Positions 1-7,412 of a DNA stretch of 10,108 bases are shown here, one piece after another. Source of the DNA: an uncultured Eubacteriales bacterium (GTDB lineage Bacteria; Bacillota; Clostridia; Christensenellales; Pumilibacteraceae); NCBI GenBank assembly GCA_900553005.1, contig USBU01000028.1:1-10108 (forward strand), given 5' to 3'. A program made the position numbers and the translations under genes. Position 1 is the first letter of the stretch; every line of letters begins with the position of its first letter. The notes under the pieces were generated by a model. The model was not told the origin of the DNA. It saw nothing but the letters and a program-made list of their open reading frames with translations, and ran no database searches.

Positions 1-47
1 CTACACCTATTAAGTCGTCGGCAGCGTCAGATGTGTATAAGAGACAG
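1..47. other. Nextera i5 adapter and index (not biological)
   Basis: Bases 1-6 are the end of the Illumina P5 sequence, 7-14 (CTATTAAG) are an 8-base index, 15-28 are the Nextera read-1 stretch, and 29-47 are the Tn5 mosaic end AGATGTGTATAAGAGACAG. From memory the index matches Nextera XT v2 S518. The genomic insert begins at base 48. Nothing here should be annotated or used in composition analysis. Confidence 0.99.
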
Positions 48-868
48 TAATAAACGAGGGCGCTCTTACCATAATAATCTCTCAAAGCGGGGAAACCGCC
101 GATACGCTTGCCGCGCTGAGAGAAGCAAAGCGCCTTAAAAGCAGGACTTTGGCAATAGTCAACGTTGTCGGCTCGTCAATAGCGCGCGAGGCCGACGACG
201 TGCTTTATACCTTTGCCGGACCCGAAATCGCAGTGGCTACGACCAAGGGCTATACCTCGCAGATAGCCGCCTTATACCTCATCGGTCTGTATCTGGCCTC
301 CTGCCTCGGTTCCGTTACGCAAGAAGAATATATCCGCCAGCTTGACGTATTGAAATCACTGCCCGACCTTACCGAACAAATTCTTTTAAAGCCCGAAAAA
401 GCGCAGTATTTAAGCTCGCTGTACTGCGGAAGTAAGGACGCGTTTTTCATAGGACGGGGAATGGACTACGCTTCCGCCCTGGAAGGCGCTCTAAAACTCA
501 AGGAAATTTCGTACATTCACGCCGAAGCGTATCCCGCAGGAGAGCTGAAGCACGGCACCATTTCACTGATAGAAAACGGCTCGCTTGTGCTTGCTGTCGC
601 CGTGGATAAAAGACTGTTTGAAAAAACTCTTTCCGGCATAAAGGAAGTAAAAACCCGCGGCGCCGTAGTGATAGCGATCGCCTCTCCCGACGGCGTAAAA
701 ATAGAAAACGAAGCCGACCATACTCTATATATCCCCGATTGCCCCGCAGTTATGGCGCCCGTCCTGACGGCGGTTTACCTGCAGTTATTCGGTTATTATG
801 CCGCGGCGGCAAGAGGCCTCGACATCGATAAACCGCGCAATCTTGCAAAATCGGTCACCGTGGAATAA
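48..868 (+). CDS. glmS: Glutamine--fructose-6-phosphate aminotransferase (isomerizing), C-terminal part, 5' truncated
   Basis: GlmS makes glucosamine-6-phosphate from fructose-6-phosphate and glutamine, the first step of UDP-GlcNAc, peptidoglycan and amino-sugar synthesis in the cytoplasm. The frame is open from the adapter junction (first full codon at 50), giving about 272 residues of a protein normally near 600. The N-terminal glutaminase domain and part of the first SIS domain lie outside the molecule. Visible signatures are the sugar-phosphate loop SQSGETADT (80-106), AGPEIAVATTK, and the second-SIS motif LKLKEISYIHAEAYPAGELKHG, whose histidine codon is 551-553. The tail NLAKSVTVE is canonical, and its catalytic lysine is codon 848-850. 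The TTG at 149 is internal and is not the start. No frameshift is visible. No terminator follows, so read-through toward the next gene is possible. Confidence 0.97.
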
Positions 869-1107
869 GTCTGTCTTTACTTGAAACGCCCATCGAATAA
901 CGCATTTAATGTAAAGCAAGGAATGCCGAACGTTAAACAAAATGTCAACGACAGCCTTACGGAAACATGTTCCGCCGAATTGTTACGAACCGGCTTGACA
1001 AGACGGCCGTATGCAAAAGATGATAAAATATCTGCCTTAGCCTGGCCGTCCGGCTCAATATTTTCAAGTTTTACGCGCCGAAAAGACCAATAAGATAAAC
1101 CGCGGCT
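869..1107. other. Intergenic stretch with no recognised gene
   Basis: About 240 bases separate glmS from the next promoter. The frame following the glmS stop stays open to 1093, and a minus-strand frame is open over 877-1140. Neither has a ribosome site or a family I recognise, and GlmS already ends at its canonical tail. I see no glmS terminator with a T-run here. Short inverted repeats exist (for example GCCG/CGGC around 973-994, and GACGGCC/GGCCGTC around 1001 and 1045), but they have large loops. It could be a decayed gene, an interspersed repeat or plain spacer. Confidence 0.5.
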
Positions 1108-1136
1108 TTGACTTTCAAGCGGTAAAATGCTATAAT
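1108..1136 (+). promoter_or_regulatory. SigA-type promoter with extended -10 for the ApgM-like gene
   Basis: TTGACT (1108-1113) and a perfect TATAAT (1131-1136) are separated by exactly 17 bases. A TG one base upstream of the -10 (1128-1129) makes it an extended -10. Transcription should start near 1143, leaving a leader of about 28 bases with the ribosome site AAGGA (1156-1160) before ATG 1171. Confidence 0.9.
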
Positions 1137-1170
1137 ACATGGGATAACTGATAACAAGGATTTAAACGGC

Positions 1171-2373
1171 ATGAAAAAATATATTGTGATACTTTTCGAC
1201 GGCATGGCCGACTATCCGGACTCGGCCGGAAATACTCCCATGAAGGAAGCCTGCAAGCCGGTCACCGACGCATTAGCCGCCGCCGGCGAAACGGGACTTT
1301 GCCGCACCGTGCCCGCGGGTATGAAGCCCGGAAGCGACGTGGCAAACCTTTCGGTCATGGGATATGATCCTGCAGTATACTATACGGGACGGTCGCCGCT
1401 GGAAGCGCTTTCAATAGGCGCAGCCATGAGCGAAGCCGACGTAAGCTATCGCTGCAATCTGGTCACCTTGTCGGAAAGCAACGATTTTGAAAAAAGGATT
1501 ATGCTGGATTATTCCGCAGGCGAAATAAAAAGCGAGGAAGCGTCAGAGCTTATCGCTTATTTAACAGAAAATCTGTCCGCGGACGGCGCGCGTCTTTACG
1601 CCGGAGTAAGTTACCGCCACTGCCTGATACTGAAAAACGGCGAAACGGGAGCCGAGCTGATGCCGCCGCACGATATAACCGGCAAAGCCGTAGGTCCGTA
1701 CCTGCCTAAGGGCGCAAACAGCGTTCTGCTGAATGAGATCACGAAACGCTCGATTGAGCTTTTAAAAAATCATCCTGTCAATGCGGAAAGAATAAAACGC
1801 GGACAGAAGCCCGCCAATTCCGTATGGTTTTGGGGCGAAGGACGCAAGCCCGCGCTTAAAAGCTTTTACAGTCTTCACGGCAAAAAGGGCGCCGTGATAT
1901 CCGCAGTGGATCTTTTAAAAGGCATAGCGAAGGCGGCGGGTTTGCAGGCTCCGGACGTGCCGGGCGCAACGGGAACGATAAACTCTAATTTTGACGGCAA
2001 AGCGGAAGCCGCAATAAAGGCGCTTGCTGCCAACGACTTTGTTTACGTACATCTCGAAGCGCCTGACGAATGCGGCCATCAGGGCGATTACGACGGCAAA
2101 CGCCGCTCGATAGAACTTATCGACAAAAAAATCGTAGCCCCGATAGTCGATTATCTAAGAGAAAACGACATTCCCTTCAGACTTGCCGTTTTGCCCGACC
2201 ATGCCACGCCCGTTTCACTGAAAACTCATACGTCCGACCCCGTCCCCTACCTGATTTACGACAGCGAGCAAAGCCGCCCGGGTCCGGGCGCCTTTAACGA
2301 GGAGACCGCAAAAAACACGGGAAACTTTCTTAAAAGCGGAACAGAACTGCTTAAAAAACTGCTTTGCGAATAA
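1171..2373 (+). CDS. ApgM-family cofactor-independent phosphoglycerate mutase / proposed homoserine kinase
   Basis: This 400-residue protein belongs to the archaeal-type 2,3-bisphosphoglycerate-independent phosphoglycerate mutase family, within the alkaline phosphatase superfamily. Metal and catalytic residues are in place: Asp10 in ILFDGMAD, the expected nucleophile Ser55 in PGSDVANLSVMGYDP, the pair Asp299/His303 in HLEAPDECGHQGD, Asp343/His344 in LPDHATP, and His353 in KTHTSDPVPYLIY. Length and ends look complete, with ATG 1171 preceded by AAGGA at about 10 bases. The family interconverts 3- and 2-phosphoglycerate in archaea. Many bacterial members are annotated instead as a proposed homoserine kinase (threonine synthesis), and sequence alone does not settle which applies. 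No signal peptide is seen, so it is cytoplasmic. It is a single-gene unit with its own promoter and terminator, and no threonine or glycolysis gene lies beside it in this window. Confidence 0.93.
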   Translation: MKKYIVILFDGMADYPDSAGNTPMKEACKPVTDALAAAGETGLCRTVPAGMKPGSDVANLSVMGYDPAVYYTGRSPLEALSIGAAMSEADVSYRCNLVTLSESNDFEKRIMLDYSAGEIKSEEASELIAYLTENLSADGARLYAGVSYRHCLILKNGETGAELMPPHDITGKAVGPYLPKGANSVLLNEITKRSIELLKNHPVNAERIKRGQKPANSVWFWGEGRKPALKSFYSLHGKKGAVISAVDLLKGIAKAAGLQAPDVPGATGTINSNFDGKAEAAIKALAANDFVYVHLEAPDECGHQGDYDGKRRSIELIDKKIVAPIVDYLRENDIPFRLAVLPDHATPVSLKTHTSDPVPYLIYDSEQSRPGPGAFNEETAKNTGNFLKSGTELLKKLLCE

Positions 2374-2400
2374 TCAGCTTTCAATACATGAAAACACAAC

Positions 2401-2432
2401 AAAAAAGCGCCGTAGTTAAACGGCGCTTTTTT
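2401..2432. terminator. Bidirectional rho-independent terminator between convergent genes
   Basis: A perfect 13-bp inverted repeat (2401-2413 with 2420-2432) has a six-base loop. Its GC core is GCGCCGT/ACGGCGC, flanked by six A on the left and six T on the right. Both strands therefore read as hairpin plus T-run. It can end the plus-strand ApgM-like transcript (stop 2373) and the minus-strand LRR transcript (stop 2507). Confidence 0.95.
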
Positions 2433-2506
2433 ATTATTCCTAACTATCGCTACCAACACAAAACGGCTTTTTGCCTTTAAGACAAACGAAACGACAAATC
2501 ATTGCC

Positions 2507-4000
2507 TTAAGCCTTCTTAAAAAGCCGTGAAAAAATGCCGCGGCGGCGTTTATCAATCCACGGTACTGCCCTGCCGTCGGAGTAATGCCAAAAGCCCTCC
2601 TTTTCATCGGGCTCGGCCTCGCTGTAAAACAAAACTCTCGCGGCCGCGTCAAAGCCGTCGATACAGGCGGCAGACCATTGCTCCGACGAACCCTTGAAAA
2701 ACACGCAGCCGAGACGCTTACAGCCGTAAAACGCATTTTTGCCCACATAAGTCAGACTTGAGGGAAGCACTACCTCGGTAAGCTTAAAACAGTTTTCAAA
2801 GGCCTCAGAACCTATCGACAGCAATCCGTCCGGAAAAACCGCGCTTTTAAGCCCGGAATCGCCCGAAAAGGCCTGTTCTCCTATATGCAGCAGTCCCGGC
2901 GGAAAGCTTACGCTTTTAAGCTCTCTCATGTCCGCGAACGCTCCGCCGGCGACTATTTTAGCCCCGCCGGCAATTTCGCAGACCTCAGTATCGGGAATCG
3001 CAGCCGCCAAAGCATAAAGCGGATTTTCGGACGAGGCCAGATACATAGCGTCGCCGCATCTGTTTGCAAGAAGTTCCTCGCAGCCGCCGAAAGCGTCCCT
3101 CCCTGACGCGATCAGTCCACCCGACAGCGTAACGCTTTTAAGAGCAGAGCATTTTTCAAAAGCCGAACCGACGATCATCCGCGTATCTGGATGCAAAACG
3201 CAGCTTTCCGTTTCGTCGTCCTCCGCCTCGACAAGCACGGCAAACGGGTTAGAGTCGTTGCCGAGATAATACGCTCCGCCGAAAAGATCGTACTCCAACG
3301 AATCGCACCCCTCAAACGCGTCGGCAGCCAGTTCGCAAACGCTGTCGGGCAATGAAACGGACGCCAGGGACCTGCACCCGGCAAATGCCTGGCTTGCAAT
3401 ACGCTTTACTCCGTCCGGAATCACGATTTCCGTAAGACTTTCACAGCGCGAAAACGCCCGCGGTCCTATTTCCTTTAATCCGGGCTCAAGCGTAACCTTT
3501 ACAAGGCTTTTACAGCCGCGGAACGCGTCCTTGGAAATTATGCGCGCACTGCCGGCAACGCGCAGCTCTTTAAGCCCCTCGCAGCCGCGGAATGCGCCTT
3601 CTTCAAGCTCTTCAAGAGACGCTAGATCGGCACGGCATATCGCGTCGCAGCCGGCAAACGCACTGCGACCGGCATAAAGCAAACCCTCCAGCCCGCCTAA
3701 CTCCAAGCGACCGCAGCCGGCAAAACCGTTGTCAAGCACTCGTTTAACCGAAGAAAAAGTAATTTCCTTCAATTCGGTACACATGCTGAAAACCCCCTCG
3801 CCTACTTCCGAAACGGAATCCGGCAAAACGACCTTTTCCAATTCCAGCCGGCCGAAAAAGACCTGCGCGCCTATCCCGGTAACCGGCAGTCCTTCATGCT
3901 CGGGCTGAACAACGATTTCGCTTTCAAGAGACCTGGGAAAATCGGTAAGAATTTTTCCTTTGCCGAAGGCGTCCAGCCCGAAACATATTTTATCCTTCAT
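2507..4000 (-). CDS. BspA-like leucine-rich-repeat (LRR_5) protein without a signal peptide
   Basis: This 497-residue protein is built of about 15 BspA/Treponema-type leucine-rich repeats, with an aromatic-anchored core of the form AF-x-GC-x-x-L. Anchoring Phe residues fall at about 71, 93, 115, 137, 160, 183, 206, 229, 281, 304, 355, 378, 401 and 424, which is a 22-23 residue period. Two positions are stretched to 51-52 residues by modules of the type YYLGNDSNPF (about 244) and MYLASSENPL (about 319). The tail has the FYSEAEP..WHYSDG module common in Clostridia LRR proteins and ends in a basic stretch, DKRRRGIFSRLFKKA. Such repeats usually bind proteins or surfaces, and many BspA relatives are secreted. 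Here no signal peptide, transmembrane helix or anchor is visible, so a cytoplasmic or non-classical location is inferred. ATG 4000 follows AAGGAG (4013-4018) at 12 bases. The partner is unknown. Confidence 0.9.
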   Translation of the reverse strand: MKDKICFGLDAFGKGKILTDFPRSLESEIVVQPEHEGLPVTGIGAQVFFGRLELEKVVLPDSVSEVGEGVFSMCTELKEITFSSVKRVLDNGFAGCGRLELGGLEGLLYAGRSAFAGCDAICRADLASLEELEEGAFRGCEGLKELRVAGSARIISKDAFRGCKSLVKVTLEPGLKEIGPRAFSRCESLTEIVIPDGVKRIASQAFAGCRSLASVSLPDSVCELAADAFEGCDSLEYDLFGGAYYLGNDSNPFAVLVEAEDDETESCVLHPDTRMIVGSAFEKCSALKSVTLSGGLIASGRDAFGGCEELLANRCGDAMYLASSENPLYALAAAIPDTEVCEIAGGAKIVAGGAFADMRELKSVSFPPGLLHIGEQAFSGDSGLKSAVFPDGLLSIGSEAFENCFKLTEVVLPSSLTYVGKNAFYGCKRLGCVFFKGSSEQWSAACIDGFDAAARVLFYSEAEPDEKEGFWHYSDGRAVPWIDKRRRGIFSRLFKKA

Positions 4001-4018
4001 AATAATTAACCGCTCCTT

Positions 4019-4065
4019 AAAAAAACAAACCGCGCGGTATGCGTTTTTACACGCGCGCCGCGCGG
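4019..4065 (-). terminator. Strong rho-independent terminator after the GH2 gene, abutting the LRR ribosome site
   Basis: Read on the minus strand, two copies of the self-complementary octamer CCGCGCGG (4058-4065 and 4030-4037) can pair as an 8-bp all-GC stem. It is followed at once by TTTG and seven T (4029-4019). The loop contains a second small stem, GCGT/ACGC. The last T touches the AAGGAG ribosome site of the LRR gene (4013-4018). A T-rich run at 4070-4080 could let the same hairpin work on the plus strand. Confidence 0.88.
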
Positions 4066-4088
4066 CACGTTTTTTGTTTTTGAAAATA

Positions 4089-5816
4089 TCAGTCCTCTAC
4101 CGCCGCCTTACGCGTCATGACCGACTTTAAAAAGGCCTTTTCCTCCGCCGTAAATTTATCGGTACGGTCGTAACGGTAAAGTCCGTTTACCTCCTGCTCC
4201 ACGTCGTAAAGCTGCGTATAGCACAACGCCCAGCACTTTTCGTCGTCCAGCAGCACGTCAGTAAGTCCCTTATAGCGCTGTAAAAATTCCTCTCTGGACT
4301 TAGGCGCGTTGCCGTATCCCCAGCCGCTTTCGTCGTCCGGCATTTTAATGCCGCCGTACTCCGACACCCAGTAAGGCGTGCCGTTATACTTCTGACGGTC
4401 CTCATGATTTACGTAAATGCCATCAGCCTCTTTATATTTTTCACGGAAAACATCCGGATTCTGCTCATACCAATGAATATCGAACGTATCCGTAACGACG
4501 TGATAATTGCCGCTTGTGTCGATTACCGGACGCATATTATCCTGACTTTTTACGACGCGGTAAATAATATCCAGCAGTCTGTCGTCCTGACGGAGCTTTC
4601 TTTCTCCGCGATCCCACGTTTCGTTCAGACAGCACCAGCCGATAATCGACGGACGATTATAATCGCGCCTTATCTCCGACAGCCAGTCGGGAATAATTTC
4701 GTCAAGACAGGTAAAGTCGTCCATATGCACGTTCCAGTCCGGATATTCGTCCCATATCATGTAACCTGCTCTATCGGCAGCATTTATTGCGAGCGGCTCG
4801 AAAACCTTTTCATGGAAACGCGCGCCGTTATAACCGAAATCCATCGCCAGCCTGATATCCTCGTCAAAACGGCTGACGTCCGGCGCAGTATAAATACCGT
4901 CCTTGTAAAATCCCTGATCTAGAATAAAGCGTCCGAAAACAGAACGGCCGTTAAGATAGAATTTGCCGTCCTTCAGACAAACGCTGCGCATTCCGAAATA
5001 ACTGTCTACGACGTCAACGATTTTGTCGTCCTTTTCGACGATAAATTTAAGGTCGTAAAGATTGCCCTTGCCTATGTCCCAAAGATGCAGCTCGTTTAAT
5101 TTAAGGTTAAACGCCGTATGCCCGCACGAAACTTTGACCTCGGCCTTACCTGCCGGTTTGCCTGCAAAATAAGCCTCGGCAGTCACCTTGCAGTCTTCTG
5201 CAACCGATAAATTCAGCTCTATATCAAGCTCCGACTCCTCAACGACGGGAGTAAGCCGGAAAAAATCGACATGAAGCCTGTCTACAGCCTCCATCCAAAC
5301 AGTTTGCCAAATACCCGTTGTGCGCGTATAACTGCAGCCGTGCGAATAAAGTCTGGAGCTCTGCTTTCCCGCGCCGTACTTTCCGTTTCTTATATCGTCC
5401 TCGGCAAGCACGGTCACATAATTCCCGTCGCTTTTAAGATAATCGGTAATGTCGAACTGAAAAGGCCAATAACCACCTGTATGCGTGCCGACCAAAGCTC
5501 CGTTTACATATACGTAAGCCTTGTGATCTACCGCGCCGAAATGCAGAATCACTCGCTTTCCCTTGAAATTTTCGGGTATATCAAGCGCGCGGCGGTACCA
5601 CACCGCATCCATGAAATCCTTATAACCGATCCCGGAAAGCTCGCTTTCCGGCGCGAACGGCACGATAATTTTATCGTTTAAACTGTCTCTGAGCCAAAAC
5701 TGCTTATCCTTGCCTTCCTGGCAAAAATCGATTTCAAACTCCCACTCCCCGTTAAGATTAACCCAACTTTCACGCTTAAGCTGCGGATCCGGATGCTCCG
5801 GCCTAGGAATACCCAT
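4089..5816 (-). CDS. Glycoside hydrolase family 2 protein (beta-galactosidase/beta-glucuronidase type), cytoplasmic
   Basis: With ATG 5816 as start the product has 575 residues. Domains run in GH2 order: a jelly-roll sugar-binding domain (about 10-180; WVNLNGEWEF, YVNGALVGTHTGGYWPF, TGIWQTVWME), an Ig-like domain (about 185-280; YFGMRS at the end), then a TIM barrel (about 285-565). The predicted acid/base is Glu399 in WCCLNETWD, and the nucleophile is Glu486 in YWVSEYGG. HWYEQN is the usual substrate-pocket strand. It lacks the extra C-terminal domains of long LacZ enzymes, so it is a compact three-domain type. No signal peptide is present, so it should act on imported glycosides or oligosaccharides. 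The sugar specificity (galactose, glucuronic acid, mannose or other) cannot be read from the sequence. No transporter or regulator is adjacent. The TTG start 10 codons upstream is rejected because those codons are the ribosome site itself. Confidence 0.92.
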   Translation of the reverse strand: MGIPRPEHPDPQLKRESWVNLNGEWEFEIDFCQEGKDKQFWLRDSLNDKIIVPFAPESELSGIGYKDFMDAVWYRRALDIPENFKGKRVILHFGAVDHKAYVYVNGALVGTHTGGYWPFQFDITDYLKSDGNYVTVLAEDDIRNGKYGAGKQSSRLYSHGCSYTRTTGIWQTVWMEAVDRLHVDFFRLTPVVEESELDIELNLSVAEDCKVTAEAYFAGKPAGKAEVKVSCGHTAFNLKLNELHLWDIGKGNLYDLKFIVEKDDKIVDVVDSYFGMRSVCLKDGKFYLNGRSVFGRFILDQGFYKDGIYTAPDVSRFDEDIRLAMDFGYNGARFHEKVFEPLAINAADRAGYMIWDEYPDWNVHMDDFTCLDEIIPDWLSEIRRDYNRPSIIGWCCLNETWDRGERKLRQDDRLLDIIYRVVKSQDNMRPVIDTSGNYHVVTDTFDIHWYEQNPDVFREKYKEADGIYVNHEDRQKYNGTPYWVSEYGGIKMPDDESGWGYGNAPKSREEFLQRYKGLTDVLLDDEKCWALCYTQLYDVEQEVNGLYRYDRTDKFTAEEKAFLKSVMTRKAAVED

Positions 5817-5826
5817 TTTTACTTTT

Positions 5827-5832
5827 CTCCTT
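5827..5832 (-). promoter_or_regulatory. Ribosome binding site that fixes the GH2 start
   Basis: AAGGAG on the minus strand lies 10 bases before ATG 5816. An upstream in-frame TTG at 5846 has no ribosome site and would translate this very site into the basic residues KRRKVK, so the ATG is preferred. Confidence 0.85.
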
Positions 5833-5872
5833 TTCCCGGCGGACAATTTTATTTAACGCCGAAACTAATGCT

Positions 5873-5901
5873 ATTTTAGCACAAAGCGCCGACTTTGACT
5901 A
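5873..5901 (-). promoter_or_regulatory. Probable promoter of the GH2 gene with extended -10
   Basis: On the minus strand TAGTCA (5901-5896; four of six matches to TTGACA) and TAAAAT (5878-5873) are 17 bases apart. The sequence TGC just before TAAAAT supplies an extended -10. A 5-bp inverted repeat, TGCTA-TTT-TAGCA (5869-5881), overlaps the -10 and could be an operator, though it is short. The start site would be near 5866, giving a leader of about 50 bases. Confidence 0.6.
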
Positions 5902-5981
5902 ATAAAATCTACATTATTCCCTTGTAAAATATTGACTTTTTCTACTGTATTTTTATTGTTGAACGGCGCCCGACAACCTGC

Positions 5982-7412
5982 TTATCCCTTTAAAAGCTTT
6001 AAAAGGACTTCGTTTACTATCTTCGGATTAGCCTTACCCTTGGTTGCCTTCATGGTCTGCCCGACAAAAAAGGACATGACCTTTTCGTTTCCGGCGCGGT
6101 AATCGTTTACGACGCGCTCGTTGGCGGCCATTATTTCTCTGACGACAGCCTCGATCTCTTCGGTATCGCTTGACTGACGAAGTCCCAGCTTATCCACAAG
6201 CTCCTCAGGCTTATCGTCCGTGCCCCACACCTTGGGGAAAAGCTCCTTCTGCACGGCGACAAGGCTGACTGCGCCGTCCTCGACAAGCTTAAGCAGCGAA
6301 TAAAGCTGAGCCGGAGATATTGCGATATTTACATCCTCGCTGCCCGGCTCCTTAGCCAAACGCATGACGTCGCCCATGATAAAATTAGCCGCCTTTTTGG
6401 GATTGGCGCCCGCCGCAACCGCACCGTCAAACAGATCGGCAACGGCCACGTCCGCGGTAAGCAAAGCCGCGTCGTAATCGGAAAGCTTATATTCGGTAAC
6501 GTATTTTTCCGTCCGCTCCGCTTTAAGCGCCGGTATAGAAGCGCGTATACGCTCGATCTCCTCCCGGCTTATTACAACCGGCATGAGATCCGGCTCGGGA
6601 AAATACCTGTAATCGTGCGCGTTTTCCTTGCCGCGCATTCCGCTCCCCTCGCCCGCCGCGTCGTCCCAGCGGCGAGTCTCCTGCACGACCGTTCCGCCGC
6701 TTTCAAGAATTTCTATCTGACGCTCGGCCTCATAGCGGCATGAACGCAGCACAGCGCGGAACGAATTGAGATTTTTGGTTTCCGTGCGCGTGCCCAGCGG
6801 TCCGCCTACCGGCGCAACGGACAGATTTACGTCGCAACGCAGGCTTCCCTCCTGCATTTTTACATCCGATACGCCCGTATATTTCAGTATATTTTTAAGC
6901 TCCTCCAAAAAAGCGACCGCGTCCTCCGGAGAATGAATGTCCGGCTCGGTAACGATCTCCATAAGCGGAACGCCGCAGCGGTTATAGTCCACGCGCGTCA
7001 CTCCGCCCTCGTGAATAAGCTTTCCCGCGTCCTCCTCAAGATGGATACGGTTCAGCCGCACGCGCTTCAAACTTCCGTCGCCGCTTTTAAATTCCACGCC
7101 GCCGCCCCTGCACAGCGGAAGATCGTACTGACTTGTCTGCCATGCCTTGGGAAGATCGGGATAAAAATAGTTTTTACGGTCCCATTTGCTGAACGGGGCG
7201 ATCTCGCAATTTAAAGCCAGGCCCGCCTTAACCGTGTACTCGACCGCTTTTTTATTAAGCACCGGCAGAACGCCCGGAAAGCCCGAACATACCGGACAGC
7301 AGTGAGTATTCGGTTCACCGCCGAAGACGTTGGGACAGGAGCAAAAAATTTTACTTTGCGTTTTAAGCTCGCAGTGTATTTCAAGCCCGATGGTAATCTC
7401 GTAGTCCTTCAT
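5982..7412 (-). CDS. gatB: Asp-tRNA(Asn)/Glu-tRNA(Gln) amidotransferase subunit B
   Basis: GatB binds the misacylated tRNA and phosphorylates its Glu or Asp side chain, using ammonia delivered from GatA to give Gln-tRNA(Gln) or Asn-tRNA(Asn). The 476 residues match the family length. The start reads YEITIGLEIHCEL, followed by a cysteine cluster, FCSCP (Cys24, Cys26) and CCPVC (Cys39, Cys42), the zinc-site version of GatB. Next come the kinase-like cradle motifs RKNYFYPDLPKAWQTSQYD and RIHLEEDAGKLIHEGG, TRTETKNLNSFRAV, and the C-terminal YqeY-like helical tail ending in NPKIVNEVLLKLL. ATG 7412 directly follows the gatA stop (TAAATG), and its AGGAGG site (7424-7429) lies inside gatA, implying coupled translation. 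Only a weak inverted repeat without a T-run follows the stop. Confidence 0.98.
   Translation of the reverse strand: MKDYEITIGLEIHCELKTQSKIFCSCPNVFGGEPNTHCCPVCSGFPGVLPVLNKKAVEYTVKAGLALNCEIAPFSKWDRKNYFYPDLPKAWQTSQYDLPLCRGGGVEFKSGDGSLKRVRLNRIHLEEDAGKLIHEGGVTRVDYNRCGVPLMEIVTEPDIHSPEDAVAFLEELKNILKYTGVSDVKMQEGSLRCDVNLSVAPVGGPLGTRTETKNLNSFRAVLRSCRYEAERQIEILESGGTVVQETRRWDDAAGEGSGMRGKENAHDYRYFPEPDLMPVVISREEIERIRASIPALKAERTEKYVTEYKLSDYDAALLTADVAVADLFDGAVAAGANPKKAANFIMGDVMRLAKEPGSEDVNIAISPAQLYSLLKLVEDGAVSLVAVQKELFPKVWGTDDKPEELVDKLGLRQSSDTEEIEAVVREIMAANERVVNDYRAGNEKVMSFFVGQTMKATKGKANPKIVNEVLLKLLKG

Noticed and set aside
995..1024. TTGACA followed 18 bases later by GATGAT, a possible promoter
   Set aside because: The -10 matches only four of six bases, no gene starts nearby, and a far better promoter sits at 1108-1136.
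4404..4922. 172-codon plus-strand open frame opposite the GH2 gene
   Set aside because: Antisense to the conserved GH2 catalytic domain, with no recognisable domain or ribosome site.
5958..5977. Inverted repeat GTTG..CAAC after gatB as a terminator
   Set aside because: The stem is interrupted and no T-run follows it on the minus strand, so it does not qualify as an intrinsic terminator.
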